Below, piece after piece: positions 35,496-48,560 of a stretch of 64,000 nucleotides of DNA. The stretch is from assembly GCA_022749755.1 (NCBI GenBank), contig CM040440.1:7055269-7119268 (forward strand), given 5' to 3'. Both the position numbers and the translations under genes were made by a program. Under the pieces are notes generated by a model. That model was not told the DNA's origin. It was given only the letters and a program-made list of their open reading frames with translations, and did no database searches. The stretch's first letter is position 1. Each line of letters starts with the position of its first letter. The stretch comes from Azadirachta indica. Lineage: Eukaryota > Streptophyta > Magnoliopsida > Sapindales > Meliaceae.

Positions 35496-38400
35496 TTACA
35501 ACAATCCAACAACACATGTTAGATGTAGTCTATTTTCCAAGCCTCTCAAATGATGACCCAATAACATACACCTGTCAACAGAAAAGAGGCTCTTAGCATG
35601 CGGTTCAAGAAGACTAGTATATTAGTAAGATATAAAACTTGTCATTCTTACTTAAGAGACATAAGTCAACAGTAACTTATTAGTTACCTTACATAACCAG
35701 AGCAGGAAATGATAGCATGCAGTTGTAACTAATATTATGTTGATTTTATATCTTCTACTATGTTTTGTGTGCATGTGCATGCATGTTCAAATATTAATGC
35801 AAGTGTTCAAGAGAGCAGCTGCACGTCTATTCAGATTTATTACTTGAGGTCCAAGTGCTAAAGGCAAAAATGATGCAAAAATTATCAACTCATAAAATCA
35901 ACTATTTAGCAATAATCTTAGATGATCAGGGGATGGCGAAAAGTTTCAGAACTCAGATAAACACATACCAGAAAAGCAGCTTCGCAAGGTAGTCCCGGTA
36001 TGTGCCTATTGTATGACAATTTTCATCATCACCACCACCTTTATGATCCTCTGTGTTTGTAAAGATAGAATCTCCTATAAAATTAGATGTGATGTCATCT
36101 TTAAAGAATCTTCGCAATATGTTTTGAACAAGCTGGTGAATAATTTCTTCCACCTCTACTGATGAAGGCTGGGATAATTCATTCACCTGTACACAAAAAT
36201 TAGTATAATAAGGTATTTTTAAGTAACTAGAGCTTCAAAGTACAATGACTTAAAATAAAAGCCTGAGCATGTTACCATATTGGGATCCAAGGATCGCAAA
36301 TAGTCTAACAAATCGTTCCTATATCCCCTGTCCTGTTCGATTTGTATGTTTTCCTGCTTCATAGCATTCAATTCCTGAACCACAAAGACTAATCAGCTGA
36401 CAAAGAGACATCAAGCACCCTGCAATCTAAATATGAAGTTAAGCACCATTGAGCATTCACATTTTTTGAAACATTCCACATATACCAGTATACTACTAAA
36501 GAGAAGCTGGGAAGAGAATACTGCTAGTAAATTCTTGCTGTTGAACCAGCATTCACACACTTGAATTCAAAAGTAATTGACAAAAGGAAAGTTCAACAGA
36601 ATACATACTTCGATTTCAGCATTAATTAAAGGCATAGTGAAAATATAGAATAACTTATAATAGTGAGCTAGTTTTCCTAACAGTTGGCGAGAATTTAATT
36701 CTTGACACAGCTATAATATACAGTAAAAAAAAAAAAAAAAGAACTATGGTTGCTATAGCTAATGCTGATTACATTCTTCTCTCACTTTTGATTGTGCATT
36801 AATTGAAAGAATAGTGTCAATATGGAGTTGATTGTAATGGCAGGCTTAATTCCCTACTACACTCTAGCAGCTTGATATACAATCAGCAGAACTAATGCTC
36901 ACTACAGCTTGACATACGGTCAGACAGACCTAATGCTTGTTAACCTCTCCCTATCTCTGTACAGCTTAACACATGAACAGAAAGTGATAATGCTGACAAA
37001 AAGTAAAGCTCATTGCAGCTCTCTCTTTCAGTTCATTTCCGCATTAATTGAAAGTGTAGTGGCAATACGGAATTGCTCCTAACAGCATGTCATTCCTACT
37101 ACACGGTAATTACAGAGCTTAATATCCATGGAATGAACTAATGCTCAATACAGCTCCCCCTTTTTCTTCCCTGCTAGCATTCAATCTGGACCAAATTCAA
37201 TCTGTTTATCAAAAATATGAACCAGATAAAAGCATTCAATCTGGACCAAATTCAAGATGATAATCCAAAACCCTCCGGAATATCCTTGAAAGTCATCCTA
37301 GGGTTTCAATGTAAAAGCAAACCAGGACCCTAAAAATCTTTGTGACCCATTCCACGCCAATCTTTTTGGTCAGACAGAAACCCTTATTAATTAAGCATCA
37401 GGATGCCTTTTGCAGATACCCCATCTTTTCTTACAACAAGGGTCACATTAAGAAACCCCAGATGCTCCCAACAACCTAAGTGAGGGAGGTTTGGCCTCTA
37501 GTCAACCCTCTTGGTGTTAATAGCGAGCTCATTTTTGGGGAAAGGAAGTTCAGTTTTGCCATTCCACTTGCTGCTCGAACTTGCACTCCAGACCTAGGAT
37601 TTTCCCATTTCACCTCTTAAGATTCAATCAGAGCCTTATAAGCATCTTTCCTCCATGAAAGATCAAATTGGAGAAATCTGTGGCCCGTCATTGATTCCGT
37701 TTATTCTAAATGAATCTCACCTTGCTAGAAACCTGGCATATTTCATTAATTTGCAAAAGACTCGAGCGTCCAATTGTATCTTTTTCATAAAATTGGCTAG
37801 TACAATATGAAAAGTATAAAGTTGAACTGATAAACGAGCATCAAGCCAAAGAGCAAACAATTCTTTACCTCCCTTACATTGGATAAATCTGATTGCAGCT
37901 GTTGTATATAGTTCAAAGCCTCATGAGGTAAATCCCCAAAAACATGGGGACCTATCATCTCCAAATCTTCAACATCGGTCTCGCCAGCCTCATTCTCTCC
38001 CTCTTCACACTGCTTGTCATAAACCTCACCTTCTTCTGAAACATTCAACCTTTTTAAACCATCCACAGGTATATCAAAATTCCTCACCAGCGAAATCCTG
38101 TACTCTGCATTCCACAAAGTATACCTACTCAAGGAAAAAAAAATTAATTGAGAATTCAACTCAATTTCAAAATTCACAAACTCAAAAACGAAACACTGTA
38201 AGAATATTTTAAAAAAAAAGAAAAAAACCTCAATTGCCATGTCTAATGTACCAAAAACCAATTAAGTCTCTATCTATCGATCATAAACTCCCTCAATTTC
38301 TTTGTCTAAGAAAAACAGTCAAATTATGCGAAAGCAAACATCCCAAAAATCAATTAACCAATTAAAAAACTCAATTTTATCAATTACAAAATTCGAGACC

Positions 38401-38907
38401 GGGAAAATGAAATTGAGATAAGACGGTAAAATTACTTATTAACTAGTAATAAAAGTATTTATGATTTCTATCAAATCATTACCCCGTGATGATTGAAGAG
38501 ACGAGGAGAGAATGCAGAGGTTGTTTTGAAAGCCTAACTGTAATCGAAAACTGATCGGACGGGAGCAGGCCGAGCATAGTAGAGATGGTCTGCTTCATCG
38601 AATCCTTGGCATAATCAGAAATTCCCTTAGAAATCACCGAAGTATCAAGAGGCTCAATTCTCTTGAGCATGTTCGCAATTACCACAAATCCGCGGTCAAA
38701 ATTTGACTTCCGTGTCGAAACGAAGTCGTCGTTGGAAACCCCGCCACCGCTGAGGCAGCTTACCGTCGCGGAATACGAGGCGCAAAAACGACTACGAGAT
38801 TTGGGCAAGTGGAGGAGGTGGCGTGAAAAAGTACGAGGGTGAGTAGGGTTGAAGGAGGGATTGGTGGCGTTTCGAGAGAGAGTGAAGGCTCGAGCTGATG
38901 TTGCCAT
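35496..38907 (-). CDS. Chloroplast DUF760 protein (UV-B-induced At3g17800-like)
   Basis: Plastid-targeted protein of unknown biochemical function; Arabidopsis relatives include the UV-B-induced protein At3g17800. Exons on the minus strand are 38483-38907, 37869-38124, 36276-36374, 35969-36186 and 35496-35571, giving 1074 nt and 357 aa. The first 50 or so residues are Ser/Arg-rich and low in acid, as in a transit peptide. The two DUF760 parts are recognisable: LKRIEPLDTSVISKGISD through SDQFSITVRLSKQPL to GYTLWNAEYR, and later LLDYLRSLDPNM, EVEEIIHQLVQNILRRFF and LAKLLFWCMLLGHHLRGLE. An acidic linker sits between them. The last exon is short and was found from the acceptor at 35572-35573 and the conserved C-terminus. 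Intron 2 is 1.5 kb. Confidence 0.9.
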
Positions 38908-40766
38908 CAAAGAGATTGAGCTTTGAAGCGCGCTCTCTCGCTGTCTCTCTGCTGCTGTGGAAGAATCTTTTCTTACCCACTTCCTCTCCTACAGCCCACA
39001 ATGTAATTATTCAATCTTCTGAGTTGAGGGATTGTCTGACTAATGACATTAGAATTGCGTTTAATTACCGATTTGCCATTCGTTTGGTAATTTTGTTTCT
39101 GTACTTCGGTGAAGGTAACGACCTCGATTCGATTTTACCGCCAAGAACATGAATTTTTCTTCTTCTTCTTCTTTTTTTTTTTCCCATGAACTTTTGATTT
39201 ATTTAGCTATTTTTTGCTTTCACTTTTATCTTATGCCTTACTCATACTGAATTGTCTATTTGAATTTGCATAATGAATCACTTTTTCCCTTGAACCACTT
39301 ACTCCCTTTCTTTTTATTAATGAAGTTATTCGAAGGAAGAAAGTATTTAAACAATTTGGTGAGTCTCTTGGATTATTGATTAGTAAAAATTGAAAATTCT
39401 ATAAAATATAAACCATGTGATACTTAATATTTATTAAAGAGAGGTCATTTCTCTTATATATTTTGAAATAGGTGTTTTAAATGTGATATTTTAATGAAAA
39501 TGGTGGAATAGACTGAAATTCTTTTTTTTATTTTTTAGTAGGAAGGTGTCAGATCATTTTTTACTATTTCATTTTTTTAAAAAAATATTTTTAAGATATG
39601 AAATTAATTGCTCAGTTTTTGAAAATAAAATATATAGCTTCCTTAATTTTTATTTTGAAAATTTTCTCATTTCACATCGCGTCTATTTTGCAAATGGTCG
39701 TTGTTGTAGGACCATTTCTTCAGTTCACCGTAAGACTGAAAAGTGGACCAACAGCAGTTTGTACCCGTGTGGCGAATGGGACTCAAATTTTATCCAAAGC
39801 GGCTAAGCACCACATACCCCTTCGATTTCTTCACTTCTTAACGTTCTGGATTCTCATTGATCCACAAGTCCAAATCCTTCGCCGGCTGAATGGATACGAC
39901 GCCGGCCTGACCTGATAGCGGTAGGCCCTATTGGTTGAAGTTATTTGTACCAGGAAAATTAGCCAAAATATTAACGATTGTCCCAAGACTTCACTCAAAA
40001 GTTGGATATCCTGCCTGCGTTATAATTCTCCCAATCCTGTTCCTGTTCCAATTAGAACAGCAATTCATAATTGCTTTGAAATTTTAAAGAATTCAACCAT
40101 GCAGTTGGAACATTACATGATCATAATAATAAGCGGTGGCGGTGGTTCAACTGTTGCACTGTTATAAAAAAATGTTCACTTGTGAAACATAGCAGAACAT
40201 AAGCAATTTCAAGTGAAATTTGAGAAAGTATCACAACATCCTTATAACTATTATAGAAACTAAAACTATGACGCGTCCTTACCTCGGCTCATCTAGAGAT
40301 TGCGTGTCAAATTTGACATTATAAGATAACTAAACTCCATAAATTCGCTATGCATCAGAATATGCCATCGATAGATTAAAAACTGATATTAAAATTGCTT
40401 CAATGTTTCCGACATTAAGAGAACAGACAAATGCATAATGCTTTTTTTCTCTCTTCAATGATATATTAAAGAGTACAGAAATATGATAATCATCTTTTAT
40501 CATCCATGAATTGAGTGCATGTTCATCAACTGAACTAAAGGAATTGAAGCTAAGTACTAAAAGGAATATAAAATTTATGACTATAATGTAAAAGATCATG
40601 GTCGATGTGTGAGTGCCATCAAGTTGGTGTATTCCTTGGATGGAAGATACATCCAGCAAACAGCCACAGATCTCTCAGTGTAAAAACAAGATGAAAGATA
40701 AACAATGTATTCCTTGGATCAAATTTTGTACTTGGCCATTTGTAATTGGAGCTATGGAAAGCAGAA
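38908..40766. other. Intergenic: DUF760 promoter and E2Fe 3' flank
   Basis: The left part holds the DUF760 gene promoter. A CTT-rich run lies at about 39155-39185. Several overlapping small ORFs occur at 39546-39915 on the plus strand, but they show no domain and no codon bias. I see no other gene. Confidence 0.5.
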
Positions 40767-43700
40767 TCAGGGTCTTTGATTCTTCCGTTCTTTACCCCCA
40801 ACTTCGGCATACCATGACTTCCATGCATCAATATAATGACCAAAAAGGTCACTTAGAGCTGTCACACCATCACATAGTTAAAATGTCAAGAATAATCGGA
40901 GTGTATATGATGTGCAATAAAAGAGCCATGGGGGAGGATTAGAAACTGCCATCTTAACGAGGCTGAAATTTGTAAAGATATAAGAAACTAAGATTAGGGG
41001 AATGCTTAAGCAGTGGGATAGAAGAATTTGTTGCTCAGACCTTACAGAGTCCCTATACCCTGTATAAAGAGTGAACATGTTCTACTTAATCAAACTGATT
41101 AATGAAATACTCAAATTCTTAGGACAGAACAACCATGCTGGTCCTATGAGAGAGAGACGAGACAAAGGAGGAAGATTTTAATATGAACAAAACCAACTCT
41201 AGGATTCAAAGCTATTTTTCTAGTTAAGGTTCTAAACCAATGACAAAAACTACAGAACATTGTAAAAGTGGTTAGACATTGAACAATCTTGGTTTAATTT
41301 GAAAAAGAAAAATGGAAAAAAGAGAATGATCATGCAATGAACTGCATAGTACCATGCTAATAAATAATGCATAGCAGAAATTAAGTTTTCTAACAAAAAC
41401 AAAAGGTACCTTGATTGTGATACCGAGGACAAAAAGTAGAAGCCAGGGTCTTGAAATCCTCAACCCGTTTTGCATTCTTGTTTGTAGAATTAATAGCGCC
41501 CGAAATACTGACTGGTGTAAATGGGCCATATACAAAACCTTTGGATCTTTTTTTTGATTGGAGTTCCGATATATTCTCACCATGGCTATTTTCCACATTA
41601 AAGTGTCTAAAATGCGTTGGCATATTTAACTTCTGATTTGACTTCCTATCAGTTAAAGAATCCACCTTATTTTTCTTTAAACTGAAGTTTGTAATTTCAG
41701 TTCCAAATACCCTCTTTTTGGGCTCATTCAGATCCAAAATACTTGCAGATCTGTTGCTGTGTTTTCCTCTCCATCCCAACCACCTGAATGCTGGTCTTCT
41801 GCTCTCTGGATGATGGATCTGCGTACCAGTCAACCAAGATTAGATCTGACGTGAACTGAACATTATTTCTTAGTAAAGGTTTTGCTCCATTCACCGAGGA
41901 TGAAGATTTATGAACACACATACCTTCTCAATCAAATTCATGGAAGAAAAAACATTGGCAATATCATACAGTCGTCTAATTTTTGCTGCCAAGATGTGCA
42001 TACAGAAAAATTAAGTTAATCTACTTCTCGGGAACATTATATAAAAAGATGATGGTAAGGTCAATACTTCTCATAGCAGTTGAGTTGTGGGTGTCACCCA
42101 GCAATGCCACAGCAGCATTATCAAGTGTGATCATATCCACCTAGAGAAAATTAAAAAAAATTAACCAAATGAGAAATAAATGAATAGTTCATGATGAGAA
42201 AACAATAACTAAGGTTGATGATGACTTACATCTGAACAAAGGAAAAGCTTCACAAAATTCTGTGTTAGAAGCCATAAAGATTTTTCTCTTTTGGTTTCTG
42301 TGTAAGCAAACAAGAATGACAGGTAAGTTGATAGAAAAACAACTAGCAATGCTGATCTCAACTAGTCTACCGAACTAAATACAAGTGAAGCATGTTTGGC
42401 AGAATGATGTGAGTCGGAATTAGGTTACTAGCAAAACCAAATAACCGAATGAAAAGAATGAAGATATTACCAATTTTTGATGAACTTTCTTGTCCATCAG
42501 TACTTGTACTGGATGAAGCCCCATTTTCACCATCATTTAATACCTATTGATAATAACTCAAACCACTGGAATTCATAAGCCCAAAGTGTTGATTGAGTTA
42601 TCATTTTCTTTCTTGAAATCTGACTGTGTATGAATCTAACTATATTTTCTAACAAGTTAGATTATCTCCAAACAATTATTGTGAAAAATTAATCGTCACA
42701 AGCATACTACATCCATAAGGGGCATCACTAAAAAACAGAATGAATCTATAAGTAGATAAGAATTCTAATTCGTGAGTTTTAGTCATTCAGTATCTTCTGC
42801 ACAACCAAATAAAGAAATTGAAAGGCTAGATAAACTAATCTAACTTACGTTTGCTGAATTAGCGCAACCTATGATGTGAAAATTTTCTCTCAAACCCTCT
42901 TCCTGTAAACAGTAAAAAATGATGAAAAATAACAGACTGTCATTTTTGTTTAAATTCAAATACATTGAAATTTCAGAGGCAAACAACAGTTTTGATATAC
43001 CTTAAGCAACGCCAAAGCCTCAGGGATTGCATCAAAACCCTGCCACGAGTATAGGTTCTTTGCTTTTCTTGCTACAATCTGCATTATACAGAAGCCTGAT
43101 CAATTCAGGTAATTCAACTCAAAGAAGAAACTAGAAGAAAAGAGGAAAATTTAAATTAAAAAAAAAGGCAATAAAAAACACTCGGCTACAGAAGAATAGA
43201 ATGAAAAATGTATATCTTACTCCGATACTTTCCAATATATTGACCACATCGTATATGCGGCGGCGCTCAACTCCTGCAAAATATATTTTTTTTTCTTCCT
43301 TTCAGTTAAAAAGGCAACCAAAAACCCTAGGTGATGTTGGATCCTAGAAAATGCCAAATATAAGAGAAAAAGAAAATCATAGTGTTGGCCTTCTGAAATA
43401 TCGCGAATCAAAATTCCAGAGTGGCTCCCTCATCACGGCCAAATATAATTGACTCTGTGTCTTTGAAAATTCCAAACTTCATACTTTTCAATTTTCAATT
43501 TTCAATTTTCTCAGCCGCCCAAAAAAATTGTAACTCGACAGTAAATTGAAAAATGAAAAGTGCAAATAGAACTTAGAAATAGAAACATAAGACCTAATCT
43601 GCTCGCAGCATCATCTAGTCCAATCGATTCAACACCATCTCGATTATATAACTTCAAAAAACTGAAAGATAAATGAAAAGAGAAAAAGAAATAAGAAAAG

Positions 43701-43886
43701 AACTATCGCTCTAAAATTAAAAAGAACAAAAAACAAATCGCAGCTTAAACGAGATCCAGTATAAGTCAAAGGAGGAGAGAGGGAGACAGTGACTTACTTG
43801 GAGCATAGGAGTCCTAGAGATTTTTCTTTGCGGCTGTAGAATTGCTTTCCAGTGGAATCATTCTCTCGGAAAACAAACGCAGACAT
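40767..43886 (-). CDS. E2FE: Atypical E2F transcription factor (E2Fe/DEL1 type)
   Basis: DP-independent E2F repressor with two DNA-binding domains; Arabidopsis DEL1/E2Fe restrains endoreduplication. Eleven exons on the minus strand: 43798-43886, 43594-43661, 43221-43273, 43001-43078, 42849-42902, 42471-42543, 42230-42297, 42068-42140, 41924-41985, 41410-41818, 40767-40858; 1119 nt, 372 aa. Domain 1 (about residues 15-87) has YSRKEKSLGLL and the recognition helix RRRIYDVVNILES (from Arg56). Domain 2 (about 139-220) has KREKSLWLL, IRRLYDIANVFSS (from Ile188) and PAFRWLGW. No dimerisation, marked-box or Rb-binding segment follows, as expected of DEL proteins. The C-terminal exon encodes ALSDLFGHYIDAWKSWYAE, the conserved DEL tail. 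An E2F-like site lies about 90 bp upstream of the ATG. E2Fd and E2Ff are the alternatives; many plants have a single DEL. Confidence 0.93.
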
Positions 43887-43976
43887 TCCCTAAAAACAAA
43901 AAAATCAATTTGATTCTTGATTTTCTTCGGAGAGGCCGTTAAAGAAGAAGAACGGGAGAGGGAGAGAAAGTGATTC

Positions 43977-43984
43977 TTTGGCGG
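43977..43984 (+). promoter_or_regulatory. Candidate E2F binding site in the E2Fe promoter
   Basis: TTTGGCGG matches the E2F consensus WTTSSCSS at every position. It lies about 90 bp upstream of the E2Fe start codon, in the probable leader or core promoter. Arabidopsis DEL1 is known to be controlled by canonical E2Fs, so the position makes sense, but an 8 bp match alone is weak evidence. Confidence 0.45.
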
Positions 43985-44635
43985 GTTCGGAAATTCAAAT
44001 ATGGTTTCGGATCAGTCGGAGCTTTCCGGGTAAGTTGGATGGCGGAATTCAAATCCAGATTTACAACTAAAAGCGCGGTTTGGCACAAATTACACGTCTG
44101 CCCTTTGTGGCTTCTCAAAATGCCATTAATCATCTATTTGAGCTTAATCTTATCATCAGAAAAAGAAAGGTTTTACTTTGTTTTATTTGAAACGGCATCT
44201 TTCTGGAGGGAATCTGGTGATCTGATCACGTGCTTCTCTCTTGTCTGAGATTACTTAATGCACGTGATAAATTCATTATTATTGGAAAAATTACTCATAT
44301 TGTAACAAAAATAATGAATTCAAGATAAGACTTGAACATAGATGATTGGCAAGAATATAACATGATAATATTAATTATATAAAACTCAAAAACATTAATC
44401 CTATCTTCTCATCCCTCACAGTATTACCCACCCCTTGTATCCCCAATCTTATGACACGTCATCTACTCCCTCTCAATTCAAATGATCACACACTTCATCC
44501 AGCCCTTTCGATTGAGCGAGTGATCAGAAATCATTGATTTGAAATCCAAGAATTGCAAAAAAGACGACTCCCCCTAATTTTTAACTAATTAGAGTCAATT
44601 GTAGTTAGTTTTCAAAATTTTTATTGTTTTAATTT

Positions 44636-45591
44636 TTAAGGAGTTTTATCACATACCTCCCTGAAGTTTAACTTTTAAATACTTAAAGAGAAAGTTTGGT
44701 TTAATACACACATACCTTTTTTACAGACTTCCACTTCCATCTATAATTATAAAAAAATCACATTTGCCCTTTATTTGCTATTTTCAAAATAAAGACAAAA
44801 ATTTAAGCTTGAGATTTTTTTTAATTAAAATAATATATTATTGAAAAATGAAGAGAAAGAAATATAAAAGGAACTATAGATTCAACAAAAATTAAAATTT
44901 AAAAATAGGGGGTTTTAACACGTACCTATAAAATTTTTTACTCCATTTATTTTTACTCCACCTATAAAAATTTTATTTGTAAAAATTTTACTTTAAAAAC
45001 TTTAATTATAAAGTTATATCAAGTAAATCCTTATTTTTTTTAATCGTAAAATAAAACATTTGAGATTCAAATTGCTAAAGACGGAGGACCATCTCCATTA
45101 CTTATTTTTTTTCCATTAAATATAAATAATTCTTACTAAAATGAGATAATATATTAATACATTCTTTAAAACTAATGCTATTTGTGTTTATTTGAAGGGA
45201 TAGAAAGATTTCACTTATATTGTAATTCCACTTTTTATTGGAATTTCACCATTATTTTTCATATTATTTTGTACTCTATATGAAATGATCAGTTTTAATT
45301 GTCATTTACTTATAATTTCTTTCTAAACTTTAATTTTTGCTAAATTTATAGTTTCTTTTGTATTCCCTTTTCTTCATTTTTCAATAATATATTATTTTAA
45401 TTAAAAAAATATCTTAAGCTTAAAATTTTGTCTTTATTTCGAAAATGACAAATGAAGGGTAAATGTGTCTTTTCTATAATTACGGATGGAATTGAAAGTC
45501 TATAGAGAAGATATGTGTGCATTAAACTAAACTTTCTCTTTAAGAGTTAAAAAACTAAATCTCAGGGGAGGTATGTGTTAAAACCCCTAAT
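44636..45591. mobile_element. Mutator-like non-autonomous element with about 280 bp TIRs
   Basis: The left arm begins TTAAGGAGTTTTATCACATACCTCC. The reverse complement of the right end begins TTAGGGGTTTTAACACATACC. The match continues through CTTAAAGAGAAAGTTT, TTTAATACACACATA, AAATAAAGACAAA and AATAATATATTATTGAAAAATGAAGA for roughly 280 bp. The flanks carry a 9 bp direct repeat TTTTAATTT at 44627-44635 and 45592-45600, the target duplication length of Mutator-like elements, though it is low in complexity. The interior codes for nothing. At about 44904 a second GGGGTTTTAACACGTACC motif resembles the terminus, and 44945-45035 matches the right end of the dispersed repeat at 7569 and 18516, so other insertions lie inside. 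Confidence 0.8.
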
Positions 45592-46225
45592 TTTTAATTT
45601 GTAGATATAATTATAATATTTTAGCATAAATTTATTACAAAATCACAATTGTATAAATTAAGTTAGTATTGACAAAATTTAAATTTGAATATTAAAAATT
45701 AGTATAAAAGTGAGTGATTTGTATTAGAAGTTAATATTTACAATTTACTAAATAATTTTTCAACTATACTTTTAAAATAATTAGAAGTTCACAATATTAA
45801 ATTCCTCATTTTTTTAAATATAGTTCCTTATGTTTTTAAAATAAATTAGATGGTAACAATAGCAAAGGCACCTTATGTTAATTATGATGATGAATTAATA
45901 ATAAGCAACTTGCTTCTTACTATTTGGACCGATACTGGGTCAAGGTGGAATTGGCACAGTGTTAGTCGGGTTTAGTAAGAAGAAATGCGGGTCGACTAAT
46001 TTGGCAAGGGATGGATTATGATTGCACATGTCTTAGGTAAAGTCGAATTAGAATTTCATTATTTTTCTTATTTTATATCGCGTGCAAAAATTGACCTTTT
46101 TTTAAGATAAAATTTCAATAAATCTAAACAGAAACATTTTAGAAAGATAAATCTATGCAACTAAGATTGATTCAAATATAATCTACCATGGTAAACAATG
46201 AGACAACCTTCAAAAGAAAAAAAAA

Positions 46226-46230
<5 letters not shown>

Positions 46231-46258
<28 letters not shown>
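46231..46258. repeat. (TA)n microsatellite
   Basis: About fourteen TA units in AT-rich intergenic DNA. Confidence 0.85.
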
Positions 46259-46261
<3 letters not shown>

Positions 46262-46697
46262 CTAACGGTCTCCGCAAAAACTGACTGAATTCAATTGTCA
46301 TTTATTCTTGGCATCTTGGAGAGTCATTAATAAAACCTAATTTTTTAGGACAAGACTCGCATGAATTACACCTTTAGTTAAAAAAATCAGTCATATGCAT
46401 GACAAACTAAAAATCACCATAGCGACAAATCCATAAAATGATCAAGTCAGGCTAAACAGTCCAATATAATCTATCTGAAATATTGACAGAATCACAAATG
46501 CTGACATACAAATATGGAGATAATACAAAATTAATTAAAATACCCCCATTTGTTTCTGAACCGGGCAAGAGAAAATAACTAACCAATACAATTTTAGTAT
46601 TCAAACAAAACCAATCCAACAAAAAATGTTGTAAGACAGGCTAGTTCTGATAAGTCCAAAAGGCAATAGAATGAATGTAAAATATAATATAGACACC

Positions 46698-47606
46698 TTA
46701 AATCTGTGGCTCAACTACGCTCACTTGTTGCCACTCTCCATCCACAGCTTCCTTCCACAATGTTACATTATTTGCATCAGCCACGGCCAATAAATTTCCA
46801 GTCAGCGACCATGAAACACTCCAAACTGGAGTCTTAAAATCCTTCAAAACTTTACCCTCCCATTGCTCCCCTTCCTTGTTACAAGTCCAAATAACAACAG
46901 TCCCATCTTGCGATGCGCTAGCAATTGTGGATTTTGGAAGACCCAAGTTGGGTGCCCATGCCACACTCCTCACCCAATCAGTGTGCATCTGAAGGGCAGG
47001 AAAGCAATCCATCTTCCAAGTGCCGTTATACAGCTTCCACACCTTTACAGTATTATCACAACCACAAGAAGCCAATTTTTGAACAGGATCCAGCAAACCA
47101 TATCCAACTAAAGCCCCAGGAGCCGTTGCTGGGGCCCACGAAACAGATGTTACTCCTACTGGGTGGGCCTGATCTATCCTGGTAGTGTCCCAGCCACCAT
47201 CAGCACTTGCTGTAAAGACTGAGATGTTACCATCAGAAGATCCACAGGCCAAGCAGAGACCGAGCTCATGAGGTGCCCAGGCAATGGAGTTGACAGATGA
47301 TTTATGATCACTGAAAATATGAGCCATTGTCCACTCATTTTGATTACCTTCCTTCCAAATTATTACTTGGCCATCATAGGAACAGGAAGCAAGGATTGAC
47401 CCAAACTTGGGGTGTGCCCAAGAAACCTGCCAAACAGGACCTTTGTGGCCTTGCAATGTAGCAAGGTGCTGGGAACCAGAGTTGTTTAGACCAATTATCT
47501 TGATGGTCGTGTCAGACGAAGCCGTTGCTACGCGCTTTCCATAGTAATCCATGACTACATCATGGACAGTGTCTTCATGACCCGTTTCAATCTTCTGTGC
47601 AGGCAT
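46698..47606 (-). CDS. SEC13: SEC13 homologue, COPII outer coat / nucleoporin WD40 protein
   Basis: WD40 protein that pairs with SEC31 in the COPII outer coat for ER-to-Golgi export; SEC13 is also part of the Nup107-160 nuclear pore complex. The coding region is one exon of 302 aa, the normal length for SEC13. It has six WD repeats, as expected for the open six-bladed propeller completed by a partner. Recognisable blocks are KIETGHEDTVHDVVMDYYGK, ATASSDTTIKI, SILASCSYDGQVIIWKEG, SSVNSIAWAPHELG and CGCDNTVKVWKL. The start is ATG at 47604-47606 (MPAQKIETGHED); a frame open further upstream begins at TTG and lies in the leader. A donor CTCAG/GTAATA near 48537 suggests a leader intron of about 0.9 kb. 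Confidence 0.96.
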   Translation of the reverse strand: MPAQKIETGHEDTVHDVVMDYYGKRVATASSDTTIKIIGLNNSGSQHLATLQGHKGPVWQVSWAHPKFGSILASCSYDGQVIIWKEGNQNEWTMAHIFSDHKSSVNSIAWAPHELGLCLACGSSDGNISVFTASADGGWDTTRIDQAHPVGVTSVSWAPATAPGALVGYGLLDPVQKLASCGCDNTVKVWKLYNGTWKMDCFPALQMHTDWVRSVAWAPNLGLPKSTIASASQDGTVVIWTCNKEGEQWEGKVLKDFKTPVWSVSWSLTGNLLAVADANNVTLWKEAVDGEWQQVSVVEPQI

Positions 47607-48560
47607 CTTACCCAAATTTATTTTTGTTATTGCCCTCAAATTTTTATTCCTTCAAATTCTGGTTTGTAGCTCCTATATCTTATCTCTCAGTTCCAATATT
47701 TCTACAACAACTTCATATTATACCATCAATAATAATTTTACAAAAGTATTAAAAAAAAGCTACACAAATATTCACCCATAAATAGATGAAACAGTAATGA
47801 AGCCGTTCTTCACATGATTTTACAATATTAGTTGTTGATTTGAGTTTATTCCTACTCAGAAAAAAACACAAAATTTGAGTCTGAACACTTTGTTGGCATG
47901 GCTTACACTGCAAGATCTACCATCTCAACCATCACAAATTAACTAATTACGCCAAAAACAACACTCACAAAATTCTTACAATTAAGAAAACCAAAATGCC
48001 TATTCACTTACAATTCATCATCACTAGTGCACCAAAATTCAACTGACTGCATACAATGAGATATAAATCTTGTTTTATCTCACATAATTTACAAGAAAGG
48101 CCAGACATCTTGAATCTAATACTGTTTTCCTCTTGCGATTATTTACATGTGATGTCTAACCGATCAGAGAGAAAACAATGCAATCAAACTAATTCAATCA
48201 CTAAAGCTTGCAAAATCAGCAACGAGATCACAACACGCATACAAGACCTTCCATTTATGCCTAAAAGGACGTCAAATCTTAAAACCTAACACGAACATCA
48301 GATATCAAAATCAATTCCGAAATTTGCAATTTCGTTGCCTACCACATAAACGCAAATCCTATACACTTCTGAAGACCTGAATTTCCGTTTAAGATCAAGT
48401 AACAAGAGATCCGCGTATCAAAAGCAACAGATCTGAAAATCTAACGATGATTTAAATCTAAGATGCTAGAGACTAACAACATGATCGAATTAAAAAAATC
48501 ATTACACAGCTGAGACGAGGGATTTTGTTGTATTACCTGAGAGAGAAGCAGACTGCGAAG
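47607..48560 (-). other. Probable SEC13 5' leader with intron
   Basis: On the minus strand a good donor, CTCAG followed by GTAATA, sits at about 48537, after a short CT-rich leader. AT-rich intron-like sequence continues to the ATG. The acceptor is not certain; one candidate is a TTTGAAG close to 47655. Confidence 0.45.

Larger units (their letters stand above)
43887..46697. other. Intergenic: E2Fe promoter, MULE-type element, SEC13 3' flank
   Basis: The left 350 bp serve as E2Fe promoter and leader. The centre is the long-TIR element listed separately. About 45600-46690 is AT-rich without a gene, apart from a TA microsatellite at about 46231-46258, and includes the SEC13 3' UTR at its right end. 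Confidence 0.5.

Noticed and set aside
39546..39915. Overlapping plus-strand ORFs of 86 and 105 codons
   Set aside because: Two frames open over the same stretch, no recognisable domain, and no splice-compatible neighbours.
47607..47639. Upstream in-frame extension of SEC13
   Set aside because: The first codon is TTG, and SEC13 proteins begin at the downstream MPxQKIETGHED.
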